Shown: positions 38,597-48,800, counted from the stretch's first letter. The stretch is DNA of 64,000 nucleotides from Chloroflexota bacterium (GCA_019873645.1 JAIOAX010000012.1:47746-111745), one strand, 5' to 3'. Numbers and translations: made by a program. The notes: generated by a model from the letters alone, not told the origin.

Positions 38597-40582
38597 ATGC
38601 TGGATTTCATGGTATTTTCCAGTAAAATAGCCGCTATGCTTCAGAAGCTCAAGCGCGCCCTGGGTCATCCGACAAGCTGGGCGGTTCTGTTGACCGCCGT
38701 ATATCTGGCGATTCTCGCCTTGCGCCCGGACGAGGCTTTCTTCGGCGTTCCCGGTGAATGGACGTGGGCCGGGCGGCCGCCCTCGCCGGCTACCCTACCC
38801 CGCTGGCCGCCGGCTATCATCGCTCTGGCGTTAACCGTCGCCGTCAACATGGTGCTAGACAAACGCTGGAATACTTTGAGCCGCCGGCAACACGCTATGG
38901 CACTGGGGTTCCTGGTGCTCATGATCCCACTGCTGCAAGTGCTGCTTAAATATATCCACTACCGCTATCCCCTTGAGTTTTACCTTTATCGCACTATCGG
39001 GCCGCACAACGGTTTCTGGCAAGTTGCCATCTCCATCGAATCTTTGGGTGAATACCTGCGCACTTATCCAGCACAGATGCGGGCCATGGATAATGGCTTC
39101 GAGCACCTCACGACGCACCCACCGGGCAACATCCTGTATCTATGGCTGTGGCGGAAGGGATTCGAGGCGCTGCCCGGCCTGGCGCACACCGTCGCCCATT
39201 GGCTGCGCGGCTACAATTGCGCCGATCTGGCTTTTGTCACGCTGCCCGACGCCCACATTGCCGCCGCGCTTGGTCAGATAAGCGTCCCGTTATTCAGCGG
39301 CCTGACCGTCCTGCCACTCTATGCCTGGGCCAAACGCCTGGGCAGTCCACGTACCGGCTGGCGTGCAGCAAGCCTGTTCGCCCTCGTCCCGGCGCTCTCA
39401 CTGTTTACGCTGCGCTGGGACAGCCTGTACCCGCTTTACGCCGCCACAGCTTTTGCACTGCTTCAACGCGGCTTGAGCGAGAACAAACTGCATTGGTGGT
39501 TTCTCGCCGGGCTGGTCGTCTCGATAGCTTCATTTTGCAGCTTTGGCAATGCGCCGCTGGCGCCGGGGATGGCGCTCTATGCAGCTCTTTATCTGGGATC
39601 ACAAGGCCCACGCGCCCTCTGGCAGGCATGGCGCGGCTGGGCAGCGTTGCTCCTCGGCGGGTACAGCGTATGGGGGGTGTTCCATCTGACCACCGGCGTC
39701 GCCTTTTGGGATTTGCTGGCGATCACCGGAGAAATCCAGGCCGCGTTACGCACCGCCTACAGCTACGGGCGCTGGCTTTTCTACAACGCCTGCGACATCC
39801 TGGTATTTGTCGGTGTGCCGGTTGGCGTGTGGTTTATGGTGGAAGCGATACGCGCCTGGAAGAAGGCCCTGCGACGGCGGCAAACCTCCGCCGAACTCCC
39901 CGCACTCGTAGTTTCGGGCATCCTGGTTATCATCAACGTTGCCGGCGTGTCACCCGGAGAAGTGGGACGACTGTGGATGTTGTGGATGACGGGACTGGTC
40001 GTAGCAGCGGCATTGGGACTACAACACCAGTCCGAGGAGCAACGGCGCTCTCGCTACGCGAAGATCGTCGGCCTGATGGCGCTCCAAAATCTGTGGATGT
40101 CGCTCTTCCTGCGTGTCAGTCCTACCGGCATGCCGGGTTATACGCCACGCCAACCGGGAAACCCCTCCATTCCTACATCATTGGACGTGACATTTGACCA
40201 AAACATCCGCCTCGTTGGCTATGCCGTTGAACCAGCGCAGGCACAGCCGGGCGCGATCATCAACGTTAAACTGTACTGGCAGGCAGATAACCGTCCCGAC
40301 CTGCCGTATACGGTCTTCGTGCACTTGATGGATGAGAAAGGTGGATTGCAAGCCCAGGATGACAGTATGCCCGCCGCGAACACCCTGCCGACATCGTGCT
40401 GGCTGCCAGGAGAAGTTGTGGAAGACGTTCACTCTGTCACCGTTCCGGCGCACGCACCCACAGGCGATTATGCAGTGCATGTCGGCATCTATTATCTGCC
40501 GACCCTGACGCGGCTGCCGCTCACGGCCGGCGGTGAGGGTGACTTTTTCCGGCTACCAGGTAAAATAAGAATGAGCGAATGA
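38597..40582 (+). CDS. Multispan membrane glycosyltransferase-like protein with C-terminal beta-sandwich
   Basis: A 661-residue protein with about ten membrane spans between residues 28 and 500. The loop NGFEHLTTHPPGNILYLWLW (about residue 157) resembles the conserved HPP motif of GT39/GT83-like transferases that use polyprenol-linked sugars. After the last span, residues about 530-655 form a soluble module (VGYAVEPAQAQPGAIINVKL, TVFVHLMDEKGG, YAVHVGIYYL) that recurs in the 41930 gene and in the PASTA kinase. The start is uncertain (ATG 38609 or 38636 also possible; no clear ribosome binding site). The last residues and the stop are encoded by the repeat island that follows. Likely role: envelope glycan or glycolipid assembly. 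Confidence 0.78.
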   Translation: MLDFMVFSSKIAAMLQKLKRALGHPTSWAVLLTAVYLAILALRPDEAFFGVPGEWTWAGRPPSPATLPRWPPAIIALALTVAVNMVLDKRWNTLSRRQHAMALGFLVLMIPLLQVLLKYIHYRYPLEFYLYRTIGPHNGFWQVAISIESLGEYLRTYPAQMRAMDNGFEHLTTHPPGNILYLWLWRKGFEALPGLAHTVAHWLRGYNCADLAFVTLPDAHIAAALGQISVPLFSGLTVLPLYAWAKRLGSPRTGWRAASLFALVPALSLFTLRWDSLYPLYAATAFALLQRGLSENKLHWWFLAGLVVSIASFCSFGNAPLAPGMALYAALYLGSQGPRALWQAWRGWAALLLGGYSVWGVFHLTTGVAFWDLLAITGEIQAALRTAYSYGRWLFYNACDILVFVGVPVGVWFMVEAIRAWKKALRRRQTSAELPALVVSGILVIINVAGVSPGEVGRLWMLWMTGLVVAAALGLQHQSEEQRRSRYAKIVGLMALQNLWMSLFLRVSPTGMPGYTPRQPGNPSIPTSLDVTFDQNIRLVGYAVEPAQAQPGAIINVKLYWQADNRPDLPYTVFVHLMDEKGGLQAQDDSMPAANTLPTSCWLPGEVVEDVHSVTVPAHAPTGDYAVHVGIYYLPTLTRLPLTAGGEGDFFRLPGKIRMSE

Positions 40583-40703
40583 AAGAATCAGCGAATGAAA
40601 GAATCAGCGAATGAGAGAATCAGCGAATGAAAGAATGAGCGAATCGGCAAATCGGCCAATCAGCAAATCAGCACCGATTACTCATTACTGATTACTCATT
40701 TCT
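40568..40703. repeat. Large tandem-word island (gaatcagc/gaatgaaa, then attactcatt)
   Basis: Alternating 8-bp words GAATCAGC and GAATGAAA for about 105 bp in one orientation, then ACTCATTACTGATTACTCAT. It starts inside the end of the 38597 gene and reaches to about 20 bp before the GT4 start codon. Confidence 0.85.
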
Positions 40704-40722
40704 AACCCGGAGAAGTTGAGCC

Positions 40723-41916
40723 ATGCGCATTGGGATGATTACCGGAGAATATCCTCCATTACAGGGGGGAGTGGGAGACTTCACCCACGAGTTGGGTTTA
40801 GCCCTTCAAGAGGCCGGCCATGAGGTCCACATTCTGACGACGCGAATGAACGACCGGCAGCCCAGTCCTGTCCAGGAAGAGGGATTGACCATCTACCGCG
40901 AAATTCCCGACTGGGGAACAGGTGTATATGCACACCTGACCGGCTGGATGAACAGATTGGCGCTCGATATCGTCAACATTCAATATCAGGCGGCCGCCTA
41001 TCAAATGCGCGGTGGGATTAACTTCTACCCACGCGCACACAGACGGCGGCGCAATGTGCCCCTTGTGGTCACTTATCACGATCTACTGCCGCCTTATCTG
41101 TTTCCCAAGGCCGGGCCGTTGCGTCAATGGGCCGTGCGACAGTTAGCGCGCCATGCGGACGGTATCATCGTCACCAACGGCGACGACTACAATCAACTGA
41201 CCGACGACCTGGGAGACGCGCTACCACCACTACGTTTGATTCCCATCGGCAGCAACATCGCGCCGCATCCCCCCGCCGGATATGACCGCGCAGCCTGGCG
41301 CAGCGAACGCGGTTTTGCTTCAGAAGATTTGTTGATCGGCTTCTTTGGGTTCTTAAACCGCGCCAAAGGCGTCGAGACGTTGATCGAAACCCTGAAACAA
41401 TTACGGGAGCGCGGTGTGCCGGCACGGCTGTTATTTATCGGCGGACGCACCGGATCAAGCGACAGCACCAACGCACGCTACGCCGACGAGATTGACCGGC
41501 TCATCGCCCAGATGGAACTGGAGTCGTATGTCCATCACACCGGCTTCACTACGCCGCCGGAAGTCTCGGCCGCACTGTTAGCCGTAGATCTGTGCGCCCT
41601 GCCTTACCGCAACGGCGCGAGCCTGCGTCACGGCACACTCCATGCGGCGTTGGCGCACGGCAAGGCCATCGTCACCACCACGCCCCAGACGGAGACGCCG
41701 CAGCTCCAAAACGGGGTCAACATCATGCTCGTCCCGCCTGACAACCCGGCGGCGCTGGTTGAGGCCATCCAGACGTTGTGGACGGATCCACAGAAGCGGG
41801 CCTCGCTGGGACAACAAGCGGCACAATTGTCACAAGAATTCTCGTGGGAGCGCATTGCCGCGCGCACGGTGGAGTTTTTCCGCACTTTGCTTAAACAGCA
41901 TAGCGCGCAGGCATAA
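40723..41916 (+). CDS. GT4 family glycosyltransferase
   Basis: A 397-residue GT-B-fold enzyme. The N-terminal domain starts MRIGMITGEYPPLQGGVGDF, the glycine-rich pattern of GT4 enzymes; the C-terminal domain has LIGFFGFLNRAKGVETLIE, then the pocket region LCALPYRNGASLRHGTLHAA, where the usual E-x-x-x-x-x-x-E motif is replaced by a less acidic sequence. It transfers a nucleotide-activated sugar with retention of configuration. It is flanked by two multispan glycosyltransferases, suggesting a common envelope polysaccharide or glycolipid pathway. Confidence 0.9.
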   Translation: MRIGMITGEYPPLQGGVGDFTHELGLALQEAGHEVHILTTRMNDRQPSPVQEEGLTIYREIPDWGTGVYAHLTGWMNRLALDIVNIQYQAAAYQMRGGINFYPRAHRRRRNVPLVVTYHDLLPPYLFPKAGPLRQWAVRQLARHADGIIVTNGDDYNQLTDDLGDALPPLRLIPIGSNIAPHPPAGYDRAAWRSERGFASEDLLIGFFGFLNRAKGVETLIETLKQLRERGVPARLLFIGGRTGSSDSTNARYADEIDRLIAQMELESYVHHTGFTTPPEVSAALLAVDLCALPYRNGASLRHGTLHAALAHGKAIVTTTPQTETPQLQNGVNIMLVPPDNPAALVEAIQTLWTDPQKRASLGQQAAQLSQEFSWERIAARTVEFFRTLLKQHSAQA

Positions 41917-41929
41917 CCGGGGCCGGCCG

Positions 41930-44527
41930 ATGGGACACATACAGCGCAGGACAAAGGTCGTGCTATGGGCTATCCTGCTGAGCTTTGCCCTGCTGGGCCT
42001 GATTTATAGCGTCAGGGTGCCTGTTTTTGAAGCCTCCGATGAGGTGTGGCACTATCCAATGGTGCAGCACATCGCCGAACACTGGACGTTGCCGGTGCAA
42101 CCGCTCGAACCGGGGACTTCCAGCGGCCCCTGGCGACAGGAAGCCAGCCAGCCGCCGCTCTATTATGCGTTGGCCGCCGCGCTCACAACCTGGATTGATA
42201 CCGGCGACCTGGAGCAGGTGCGGCATCTCAACCCGCACGTCGCGGCCGGTGAAATCACTCCCGACGGCAGCAATCCCAACCTCGTCGTCCACAACCCCGC
42301 GCTGGAGCGTTTCCCCTGGCGCGGCACGGTGCTGGCGGTGCACATCGCACGCCTCTTCTCTGTGCTGTTGGGGACGTGGGCTGTCTATCTGACATGGGCG
42401 CTCGTCCGCGAACTCTACCCGCAGCGTCCCAGCCTGGCGCTGACCGCCGCCGCCATCCATGCCTTTACGCCGATGTACCTGTTCATCAGCGCCTCGGTAA
42501 ACAACGACAATCTGGTGGTGCCGCTCTGCTCGCTGGCGTTGTTAATGATGGCGAAGAGAATCAAGAATCATGAATCAAGAATCATGAATCAAGAATCGAG
42601 GATCGAGGATCGAGAATCCAGAATCAGAAATCCAAAATCAAAAATCCAAAATCAAAAATCGGAGATTTGGGAGTATTTGCTTCTGGGCATAGTCATCGGA
42701 GCGGGGTTGCTGACAAAGGCCAGCGCGATTGGGTTGCTCCCCCTCGCCATTGCAACGGTCGTCTGGGAAACAGTGAATCAGCGAATCAGCGAATCGGCAA
42801 ATCAGCGAATCAGCGAATCGGCAAATCAGCAAGTCAGCAAATCGGCAAATCGGCCTTCCTACTCCCTACTCCCTACTCCCTGCTCCCTGCTCCATGCCCT
42901 ACGCAATCTGGCCCTTATGCTCATCCCTGCCCTCGCCATCTCCGGCTGGTGGTTCTACCGGAATTTTCGGCTCTACGGCGACTGGCTTGGACTGAACGCC
43001 TTTTACGCCGTCCTGGGCACGCGCGATGTTCCGGCAGACCTTGCCCAGCTTTGGGCCGAGCGATATGCCTTCGCTGCCGGCTATTGGGGCAATTTCGGCG
43101 GCCTCAACGTTCCGATGCCAACGTGGATTTACACAATCCTCAACCTCTTCGCCGTTCTCGCAGGGATCAATCTGGTTGTGGGTTTGGGGTCATGGGTTGC
43201 GGGTTGTGAGTCCAAAGTCCAAAGTCCAGAGTCCCAAAATTCAAATCCAAAATCTAAAATCCAAAATCTAAAATCCACAATCATTCATCTTTGGCCGTTC
43301 TCCTGGGATACATTGACCGCCGCACGCGCATTGGCCTGGGCCTGGCCGGCGGCCGTCTTCGTCTCGTGGATCCGCTGGGCGACGATCACATGGTCGTCGC
43401 AGGGGCGGCTTATCTTTTCCGCTATGCCGATGTGGTCGTTGGCGCTGGCAATGGTGAATGGCGGATCACGAATCACGAATTACGAATTACGAATTACGAA
43501 TTACGTTTCACGTTTCACGTTTTACGCTTCACGTTTTACGTTTTACGTTTCACGCCTCGCGCGCCGTCTTCCCCAATTACTTGCTGCCATGCTGTTTATA
43601 CTATGCCTCATCGCCCTGCCGGCATGGATTGCGCCCGCATACACGCCCCCGCCGCAAACCCGCGCTGCGTTGAACACGCCGGCCCTGCGCGCGGACTTCG
43701 GCAACGTCCTGCGGTTGACCGGCTTCAGAATTGACCGGCGCAACACGGTTCCAGGAAAGACTGTCGGGCTGACGTTACAGTGGACGGCGTTGGCACCCAC
43801 AGCCACCGACCATAGTCTGTTTATCCACGTCCTGGGAAAAGGGGAACGCATTATCGCCCAACGCGATACATTTCCCGGACGCGGCCTTATCTCCACCACC
43901 TGGCTGGAACCGGGACGCACCTGGATCGAGCACTACGAGATTCCCGTCCCGCCGTTGGTCTACGCGCCCGACGATTTAGCATTCGCCGTGGGGATGTACG
44001 AGACGGCCACCGGCGCGCGATTGCCGGTACAGGCAGAAGCGCCGTTCACCCTCACCACTGCTGGGGATGCGGTCCTCTTCGGGGATGTCTGGCTCAGCGA
44101 GCCAACGCGGCAGCCGACAGTACAGTTTGGCAAAGGCATCGCGCTGACCGGCTACACCTTGAACGATGTGATCGTGACACGCGGCGAGACGCTTGAAGTG
44201 ACACTATACTGGCATTGCACAGGCCGTATGGATGACAACTACACGATCTCGGTGCAGCTCATTGATGAGCAGTGGCGCAAGGCGGCCCAATCTGACGCCT
44301 GGCCGCTGGATGGCGCAGCGCCGACCTCCTCCTGGCAAGTCGGGCAGCACATTGACGAATCGCGCACACTCACCATCGCCGCCGACGCCGCGCCGGGGGT
44401 CTACAACCTGCAATTGGCGATTTACCGCGTCAACGCGGCCGGCGAACTCGAACACCTGCCTATCGTGTGGCAAAAGGGACAAATGCCCGCCAAAACCGTC
44501 GTATTGACGCGGGTAAGGGTTAACTAA
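41930..44527 (+). CDS. Multispan membrane glycosyltransferase (GT39/DUF2142-like) with four in-frame repeat islands
   Basis: 865 residues from ATG 41930; an upstream open frame overlapping the GT4 gene is discarded. About ten spans are present, with the acidic loop VFEASDEVWHYPMVQHIAEH and QPPLYYALAAAL near residues 30-85 and ISASVNNDNLVVPL near 185, patterns of polyprenol-sugar-using membrane transferases. Four low-complexity segments made of tandem DNA words interrupt it at about residues 208-246, 281-321, 416-451 and 511-542, each in a loop between spans. Two beta-sandwich modules follow (about 590-720 and 727-865). Without the islands the protein would be about 145 residues shorter. The islands make the functional state uncertain, yet no stop or frameshift is present. 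Confidence 0.8.
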   Translation: MGHIQRRTKVVLWAILLSFALLGLIYSVRVPVFEASDEVWHYPMVQHIAEHWTLPVQPLEPGTSSGPWRQEASQPPLYYALAAALTTWIDTGDLEQVRHLNPHVAAGEITPDGSNPNLVVHNPALERFPWRGTVLAVHIARLFSVLLGTWAVYLTWALVRELYPQRPSLALTAAAIHAFTPMYLFISASVNNDNLVVPLCSLALLMMAKRIKNHESRIMNQESRIEDRESRIRNPKSKIQNQKSEIWEYLLLGIVIGAGLLTKASAIGLLPLAIATVVWETVNQRISESANQRISESANQQVSKSANRPSYSLLPTPCSLLHALRNLALMLIPALAISGWWFYRNFRLYGDWLGLNAFYAVLGTRDVPADLAQLWAERYAFAAGYWGNFGGLNVPMPTWIYTILNLFAVLAGINLVVGLGSWVAGCESKVQSPESQNSNPKSKIQNLKSTIIHLWPFSWDTLTAARALAWAWPAAVFVSWIRWATITWSSQGRLIFSAMPMWSLALAMVNGGSRITNYELRITNYVSRFTFYASRFTFYVSRLARRLPQLLAAMLFILCLIALPAWIAPAYTPPPQTRAALNTPALRADFGNVLRLTGFRIDRRNTVPGKTVGLTLQWTALAPTATDHSLFIHVLGKGERIIAQRDTFPGRGLISTTWLEPGRTWIEHYEIPVPPLVYAPDDLAFAVGMYETATGARLPVQAEAPFTLTTAGDAVLFGDVWLSEPTRQPTVQFGKGIALTGYTLNDVIVTRGETLEVTLYWHCTGRMDDNYTISVQLIDEQWRKAAQSDAWPLDGAAPTSSWQVGQHIDESRTLTIAADAAPGVYNLQLAIYRVNAAGELEHLPIVWQKGQMPAKTVVLTRVRVN
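42552..42667. repeat. In-frame tandem-word island 1
   Basis: GAATCAAGAATCATGAATCA-type words followed by AATCCAAAATCAAAAATCC words. It reads as KNHESRIMNQESRIEDRESR then NPKSKIQNQKSEI within the 41930 gene, between two membrane spans. Confidence 0.85.
42771..42894. repeat. In-frame tandem-word island 2
   Basis: GAATCAGCGAATCGGCAAAT-type words (42774-42853), then ACTCCCTACTCCCTACTCCC-type words (about 42860-42894). It reads as NQRISESANQRISESANQQ then SYSLLPTPCSLL. The first part is the same family as the intergenic islands at 28150 and 40568, the second as 25779. Confidence 0.85.
43177..43284. repeat. In-frame tandem-word island 3
   Basis: GGGTTTGGGGTCATGGGTTG words, then GAGTCCAAAGTCCAAAGTCC and AATCCAAAATCTAAAATCC words. 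It reads as ESKVQSPESQNSNPKSKIQ. Confidence 0.85.
43461..43556. repeat. In-frame tandem-word island 4, open in all three forward frames
   Basis: ATTACGA repeated with a 7-bp period, then ACGTTTC/ACGTTTT words. In the gene frame it reads SRITNYELRITNYVSRFTFY; the other two forward frames give the same kind of peptide without stops, because a 7-bp unit cycles through all phases. Confidence 0.88.
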
Positions 44528-44528
44528 A

Positions 44529-44600
44529 ACGTAAAACGTGAAACGTAAAACGTGACACGTGAGCGTAGAAAGCGTCTTACGTTTTACGTTTTACGTCTTA
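44529..44600. repeat. Inverted tandem-word island between convergent genes
   Basis: CGTAAAA/CGTGAAA words with 7-bp period on the left and TTTTACG/CTTACG words on the right, able to form a hairpin. It separates the glycosyltransferase and the GNAT-like gene, and its right end supplies the stop codon of the latter. Confidence 0.8.
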
Positions 44601-45758
44601 CGCCTCAAGGTATTTAACAAAACAGCGGCGGCGTTTGTGCTGACGCACGTCATAATACTTCCATTGTCCCTGGACGTTCTGGTTGGTCTCCAGTTCGGGA
44701 TTGGATTCCACTTTGGCGATGCCGCGCTGGATGTACAAGCGGTGGACTGCATCCATCAAAATCGCGTTGACCCCTTTGCCCTGATATTCAGAGCGTACCG
44801 CTACCAGATAGGCGTCTGCGCGTTCCGCCTTGCGTAAGGCCCGCAGCAGATGAATAAAACCAAACGGGAAGAGCCGGCCATCGGCTTTTTGCAAAGCCTT
44901 CGAGAGAGAGGGCATCGTAATCCCAAAAGCCACCAACCGGTCATTTTCGTCCACCACCAGGGGAACAAAATCAAGCGAGATCAGGCTAAAATAGAGCTTG
45001 ATATAATACTCGACCTGCCGCTCTGTCAAGGGAACCACGCCATAGAGATGCCGGTACTCGTCGTTGAGCACCTCAAACAACTCGTGGGCATAAGAGGGCA
45101 AACCTTTCTCGACGCGGGGCCGCAACAGCTCTTTTTTATCGCGTACCTGTAACAAACGCAGACCATACCGGCGTTTGGCTAAGTCGGCGATGCGCGCGAT
45201 GGTCGGGTTCGGCTCCGGCGTGACGGTCATCTCGTATTCCACCCAGTCCACGTCCTTGACGTAGCCAAGCCGTTCCAGGTGCACAGGGTAGTAAGGGTAG
45301 TTGTAGAACGTCGCCATCGTCCCCAACTCCTCAAAGCCCTCCACCAGCATCCCCTCGCGGTCCAGGTCGGTAAACCCCAGCGGCCCGTGGACGGCGGCCA
45401 AGCCCTTCTCCCTGGCCCAGGCTTCCACCTGCGCGAAGAGCGCCGCCGATACCGCCGGATCATCCACGAAATCCACCCAGCCGAAACGCATATACGGCTG
45501 CCGCCACTTTTCGATATGCGCGCGGTTGTAGATAGCGGCGATCCGCCCGACGATTTCACGTCCACGATAGGCCAGCCAGTAGCGCGCATCACAATAATCG
45601 AAAGCCGGATTTTTGTCGCGTCGGAAGGTCTGGTAATCGTCCATGAAGAGCGCCGGCACCCAGTAAGGATTGCCACGATACAGCTTGTTGGGAAAACGAA
45701 TAAACGCGCGCAGCTCGCGCAGGTTGGTGACTTCTTTGACAGATAAGTCTGTAGACAA
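44598..45758 (-). CDS. GNAT-like acyltransferase, about 386 residues
   Basis: Start chosen at TTG 45758 because GGAGGT lies 6 nt upstream; the ATG at 45776 lies before that ribosome binding site. N-terminal region (VTNLRELRAFIRFPNKLYRG, NPYWVPALFMDDY, GRIAAIYNRAH) and the mid-region HGPLGFTDLDREGMLVEGF are characteristic of a group of large uncharacterised GNAT proteins in Chloroflexota and Bacteroidota; a second acyltransferase-like half ends with DAYLVAVRSEYQGKGVNAIL (acetyl-CoA loop) and VESNPELETNQNVQGQW. Substrate unknown. A small palindrome (AGGCATA-AAA-TATGCCT, 45771-45787) stands directly upstream of the ribosome binding site. Confidence 0.8.
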   Translation of the reverse strand: MSTDLSVKEVTNLRELRAFIRFPNKLYRGNPYWVPALFMDDYQTFRRDKNPAFDYCDARYWLAYRGREIVGRIAAIYNRAHIEKWRQPYMRFGWVDFVDDPAVSAALFAQVEAWAREKGLAAVHGPLGFTDLDREGMLVEGFEELGTMATFYNYPYYPVHLERLGYVKDVDWVEYEMTVTPEPNPTIARIADLAKRRYGLRLLQVRDKKELLRPRVEKGLPSYAHELFEVLNDEYRHLYGVVPLTERQVEYYIKLYFSLISLDFVPLVVDENDRLVAFGITMPSLSKALQKADGRLFPFGFIHLLRALRKAERADAYLVAVRSEYQGKGVNAILMDAVHRLYIQRGIAKVESNPELETNQNVQGQWKYYDVRQHKRRRCFVKYLEA

Positions 45759-45818
45759 GACCGTACCTCCAGGCATAAAATATGCCTGTATTATCCTCAT
45801 TTTCTCCAAATTACCAAA

Positions 45819-45856
45819 AAGTTGAGGCAGGCGACTCTCATCACCTGCCTCAACTT
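45819..45856 (-). terminator. Rho-independent terminator of the xylanase gene
   Basis: AAGTTGAGGCAGG (45819-45831) pairs with CCTGCCTCAACTT (45844-45856) over a 12-nt loop. On the minus strand the stem runs into TTTTTGG. It lies 35 bp after the xylanase stop. Confidence 0.9.
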
Positions 45857-45891
45857 CAATCAAAGTTCTGCCAAAGTTCTGCCGGCAGCGA

Positions 45892-48800
45892 TTACGGCGT
45901 ATAAGCCCGCATCACCAGCGGCAGATAAATTTTGTACACCGGCCGCTCCACAAACTGCAACACCCCCAGCCGCGAGGTGTTCCGCCACGAGTCGCCGGTA
46001 GGATCATTCCAGACAACCACGCTGTCGCGCACGCCATCGCCATTCGCATCATCGTTGACCTGGAAGTCAAAGCCGATCAAGCCACCCGGTTGTGGTATCG
46101 CGTGCGTCAGGGTGATGCCCAGCTCAACGACGTAGGTGCCGCCGAGGCGCGCTTCGTCGGCCGTCCCGCTGATGATGCGCCGCGCGCTGACCAGTGTGGC
46201 CGCCGAAGCCGCCCCACCGAAGCTTTGCACGCCGTTGAAGTTGACGCGGTACTGTCCGTCGTCCGCTTCATAGGTGGTCGTCTTGGCGTTGTTTTGATCC
46301 ACGAAGACCTCGATGGAGTCCTCTTCCCAGGGATTGGCGCTGGCATCACTCAAAAGCGTGTCGGACACCACCGCGTAGACATACAGGTGGTTTTGATCCC
46401 ACAGCGTCTTGACCTTCGCGGTCGCACCTTGCGTGTTGAACACCCATACATCGGTGTGAATCTGCTCGGCCGCATCCCACAACCCTTCGGCCTGCGCATC
46501 AATGATCGGCGTTCCCTTGAGAGCATGCGTCAGTTTCATCTCCCCGATTAGCACCAGCACGCCGAACTTGGAAGTATCCGTCACTTGGCTATGGGTCGGA
46601 TCGTTCCACGAAAGCGGATGAGCAGGATCGCTGCTATCGGTGACACGAATGTCAAAGCCCAGGCGTGCTCCGGGAGCGAGCGTTGCCGTCAGCGGGAGAC
46701 GCGCTTCCAGGACGTACCCGTGAGTATTGGTGATGATAACATAGTCCATCCAGAAGGTACCGCTGGGGAATGTGTAGTAGCGGTCATCAGCCTCGTAAGT
46801 TGTGGTCTTGCCGTTGTTCTGATCCACGAAGACTTCGACCTTGTCCCCATCATCCGGCGTGGGATCTTCAACGTTGACGATAACGTAGAGGTTGTTATTC
46901 TCATCCCAGCGGGCCTGGAAACTGGCGGTTATCGCGCCGGTAGAGCCGATGGGAATCCAGGGCAACATTTGCCAGAGCGTCTCGGCCACCCCATCCACAA
47001 CCGGCGTAGCCTTGGAGATATTCTGTGACTGGATAAACACCGGCAATTGGGTTGGATCTATGATGCCCCAATAAGCGTATTTGGCCTGCAGATGCTTGTC
47101 GAAGAGCAGCGGCAGGTTGGTGCGTTCTTTCGGCCAGGTCGCTAACCAGGTGTGGTCGTCGGCCATTCCCCAGAACGTCACCGAGCCGATCTTACCCGCA
47201 TGCCGCTTGAAGACCTCGAAAATGTCCTTATAGCGGTAGCCCTGCTTGATGAGCACCTCTTCAGGGACGGTGGTGTAAGCATCATTGTCGTTGGTATAGA
47301 TGCTCATATCCATCTCGGTGATGTGCACCTCGCCCAACTCAGAGAACATCTCGATGGTCTCTTCAATGGCGGCGACCGACGGGTTCTCGATGTTGATGTG
47401 CATCTGCATCCCGATACCGTGAATCGGCACCCCCTGTTGTTGCAAAGACTTCACCACATTGTACATACATGCCCGCTTGGCCGGATCTGTCTCGCTGTAG
47501 TCATTGAGGATCAGCGTGGCCGTCGGCGCAACCTGATGCGCGATGGTGAATGCCTTTGAAATATAATCGGAGCCGGTCAGCCGATACCATTCGCTGCGGC
47601 GCAGACAGTCGGGCTGCGCCGGGTCAATGACCTCGTTGACCACATCCCAAACGTTGACCACGTCCTTGTAACGCCCCACGACAGCCTCGATGTGGTCTTC
47701 GAGCCGCTGCAACACCAGTTCCTTGTTTTCCGGCGTAGCTTCCAGAGGATTCCCTGAGGCATCCTGGAACATCCATTCGGCGGCCTGCTGATGCCAGACA
47801 AGCGTGTGGCCATGGACTTTAACGTTGTTCGCGCGGGCGAAGTTTGCCAGGGCGTCGGCGTTGGTCCAGTTGAAATTACCCTCGGTCGGCTGGAGGGAAG
47901 CGGGCTTCATCACGTTTTCGGCGGTCAGGCTGTTGAAGTGTTTCTTGAACAATTCAACGTGCCGCTCGCTGGCGAGCTGCGTCGGTTCCAGCGCCGCGCC
48001 GATGAGGAAATCGCCCGCATAGACCTGATAGACCGAAGGGATGTCCTGCTGAACAGGCGGCTCTGTGGACGGCGGTTCGGTCATAGCGATGACGACATCG
48101 TCAATGTAGAACGAGACCGTAGTGTCGGCGGCTTCGGCGTAGAGCGTCAACGATTCAGCCTGATTCTCGTACTTAAACGATCCCTTCATACACGCCCAGT
48201 CCGTAGCCGTTGTATTATTGTTGCTCCCTAACCAGGGGTACGAAGTTGAACCGCCAACCGTATACGCCAGCGCAAAGTTCGTCCGGGTTGCGCTTGCGCC
48301 TTCGGCCAGACGAATACAACCGCTGATCTCATAGGTCGCGCCAACTTGCAGCAGGCCCAATACGTTCAAGGCCGGTCCGTGCCACCCCTGAGTCCGCCCG
48401 GTCACCTGCAAGCTGCGGGTGCCGCTATGGGCTATCGTATCCACCACCGCTACCGAGACCCCGTCACCACGGGCATACCATCCCTGCGGCGTACCGTCCT
48501 CGAAGCCGTAGTTTCCCACTGGCGGCGGCGGTGAAGTCATCACGATAGCCACATCGTCAATGTAGAACGAGGCTGTAGTGTCGGCAGCTTCGGCGTAAAG
48601 TGTCAAGGATTCCGCTTCAGTAGCATACTCGAAGGAGCCGCTCACACATGCCCAGTCGGTGTCTGTTGTGTTACTCTGACTTCCTACCCAGATCCACTGC
48701 GTTGAGCCGCCGACGGGTTTGTATTCCAGCGCGAAATTCGTCCGGGTAGCTGCCGTACCCTGCGCCAGGCGAATACAACCACTGAAGCGATAAGTGGCGC

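Noticed and set aside
40568..40672. Regular repeats resembling a CRISPR array
   Set aside because: Units are 7-9 bp and contiguous, with no 20-40 bp spacers and no cas genes nearby, so this is a tandem-word island.
41642..41929. Extension of the glycosyltransferase reading frame into the GT4 gene
   Set aside because: It is an out-of-frame shadow of GT4 coding sequence, rich in Arg and Ser; the ATG at 41930 begins a normal membrane span.
45776..45863. Upstream starts (ATG 45776 or further) for the GNAT-like protein
   Set aside because: The GGAGGT ribosome binding site lies downstream of these starts and 6 nt before TTG 45758.
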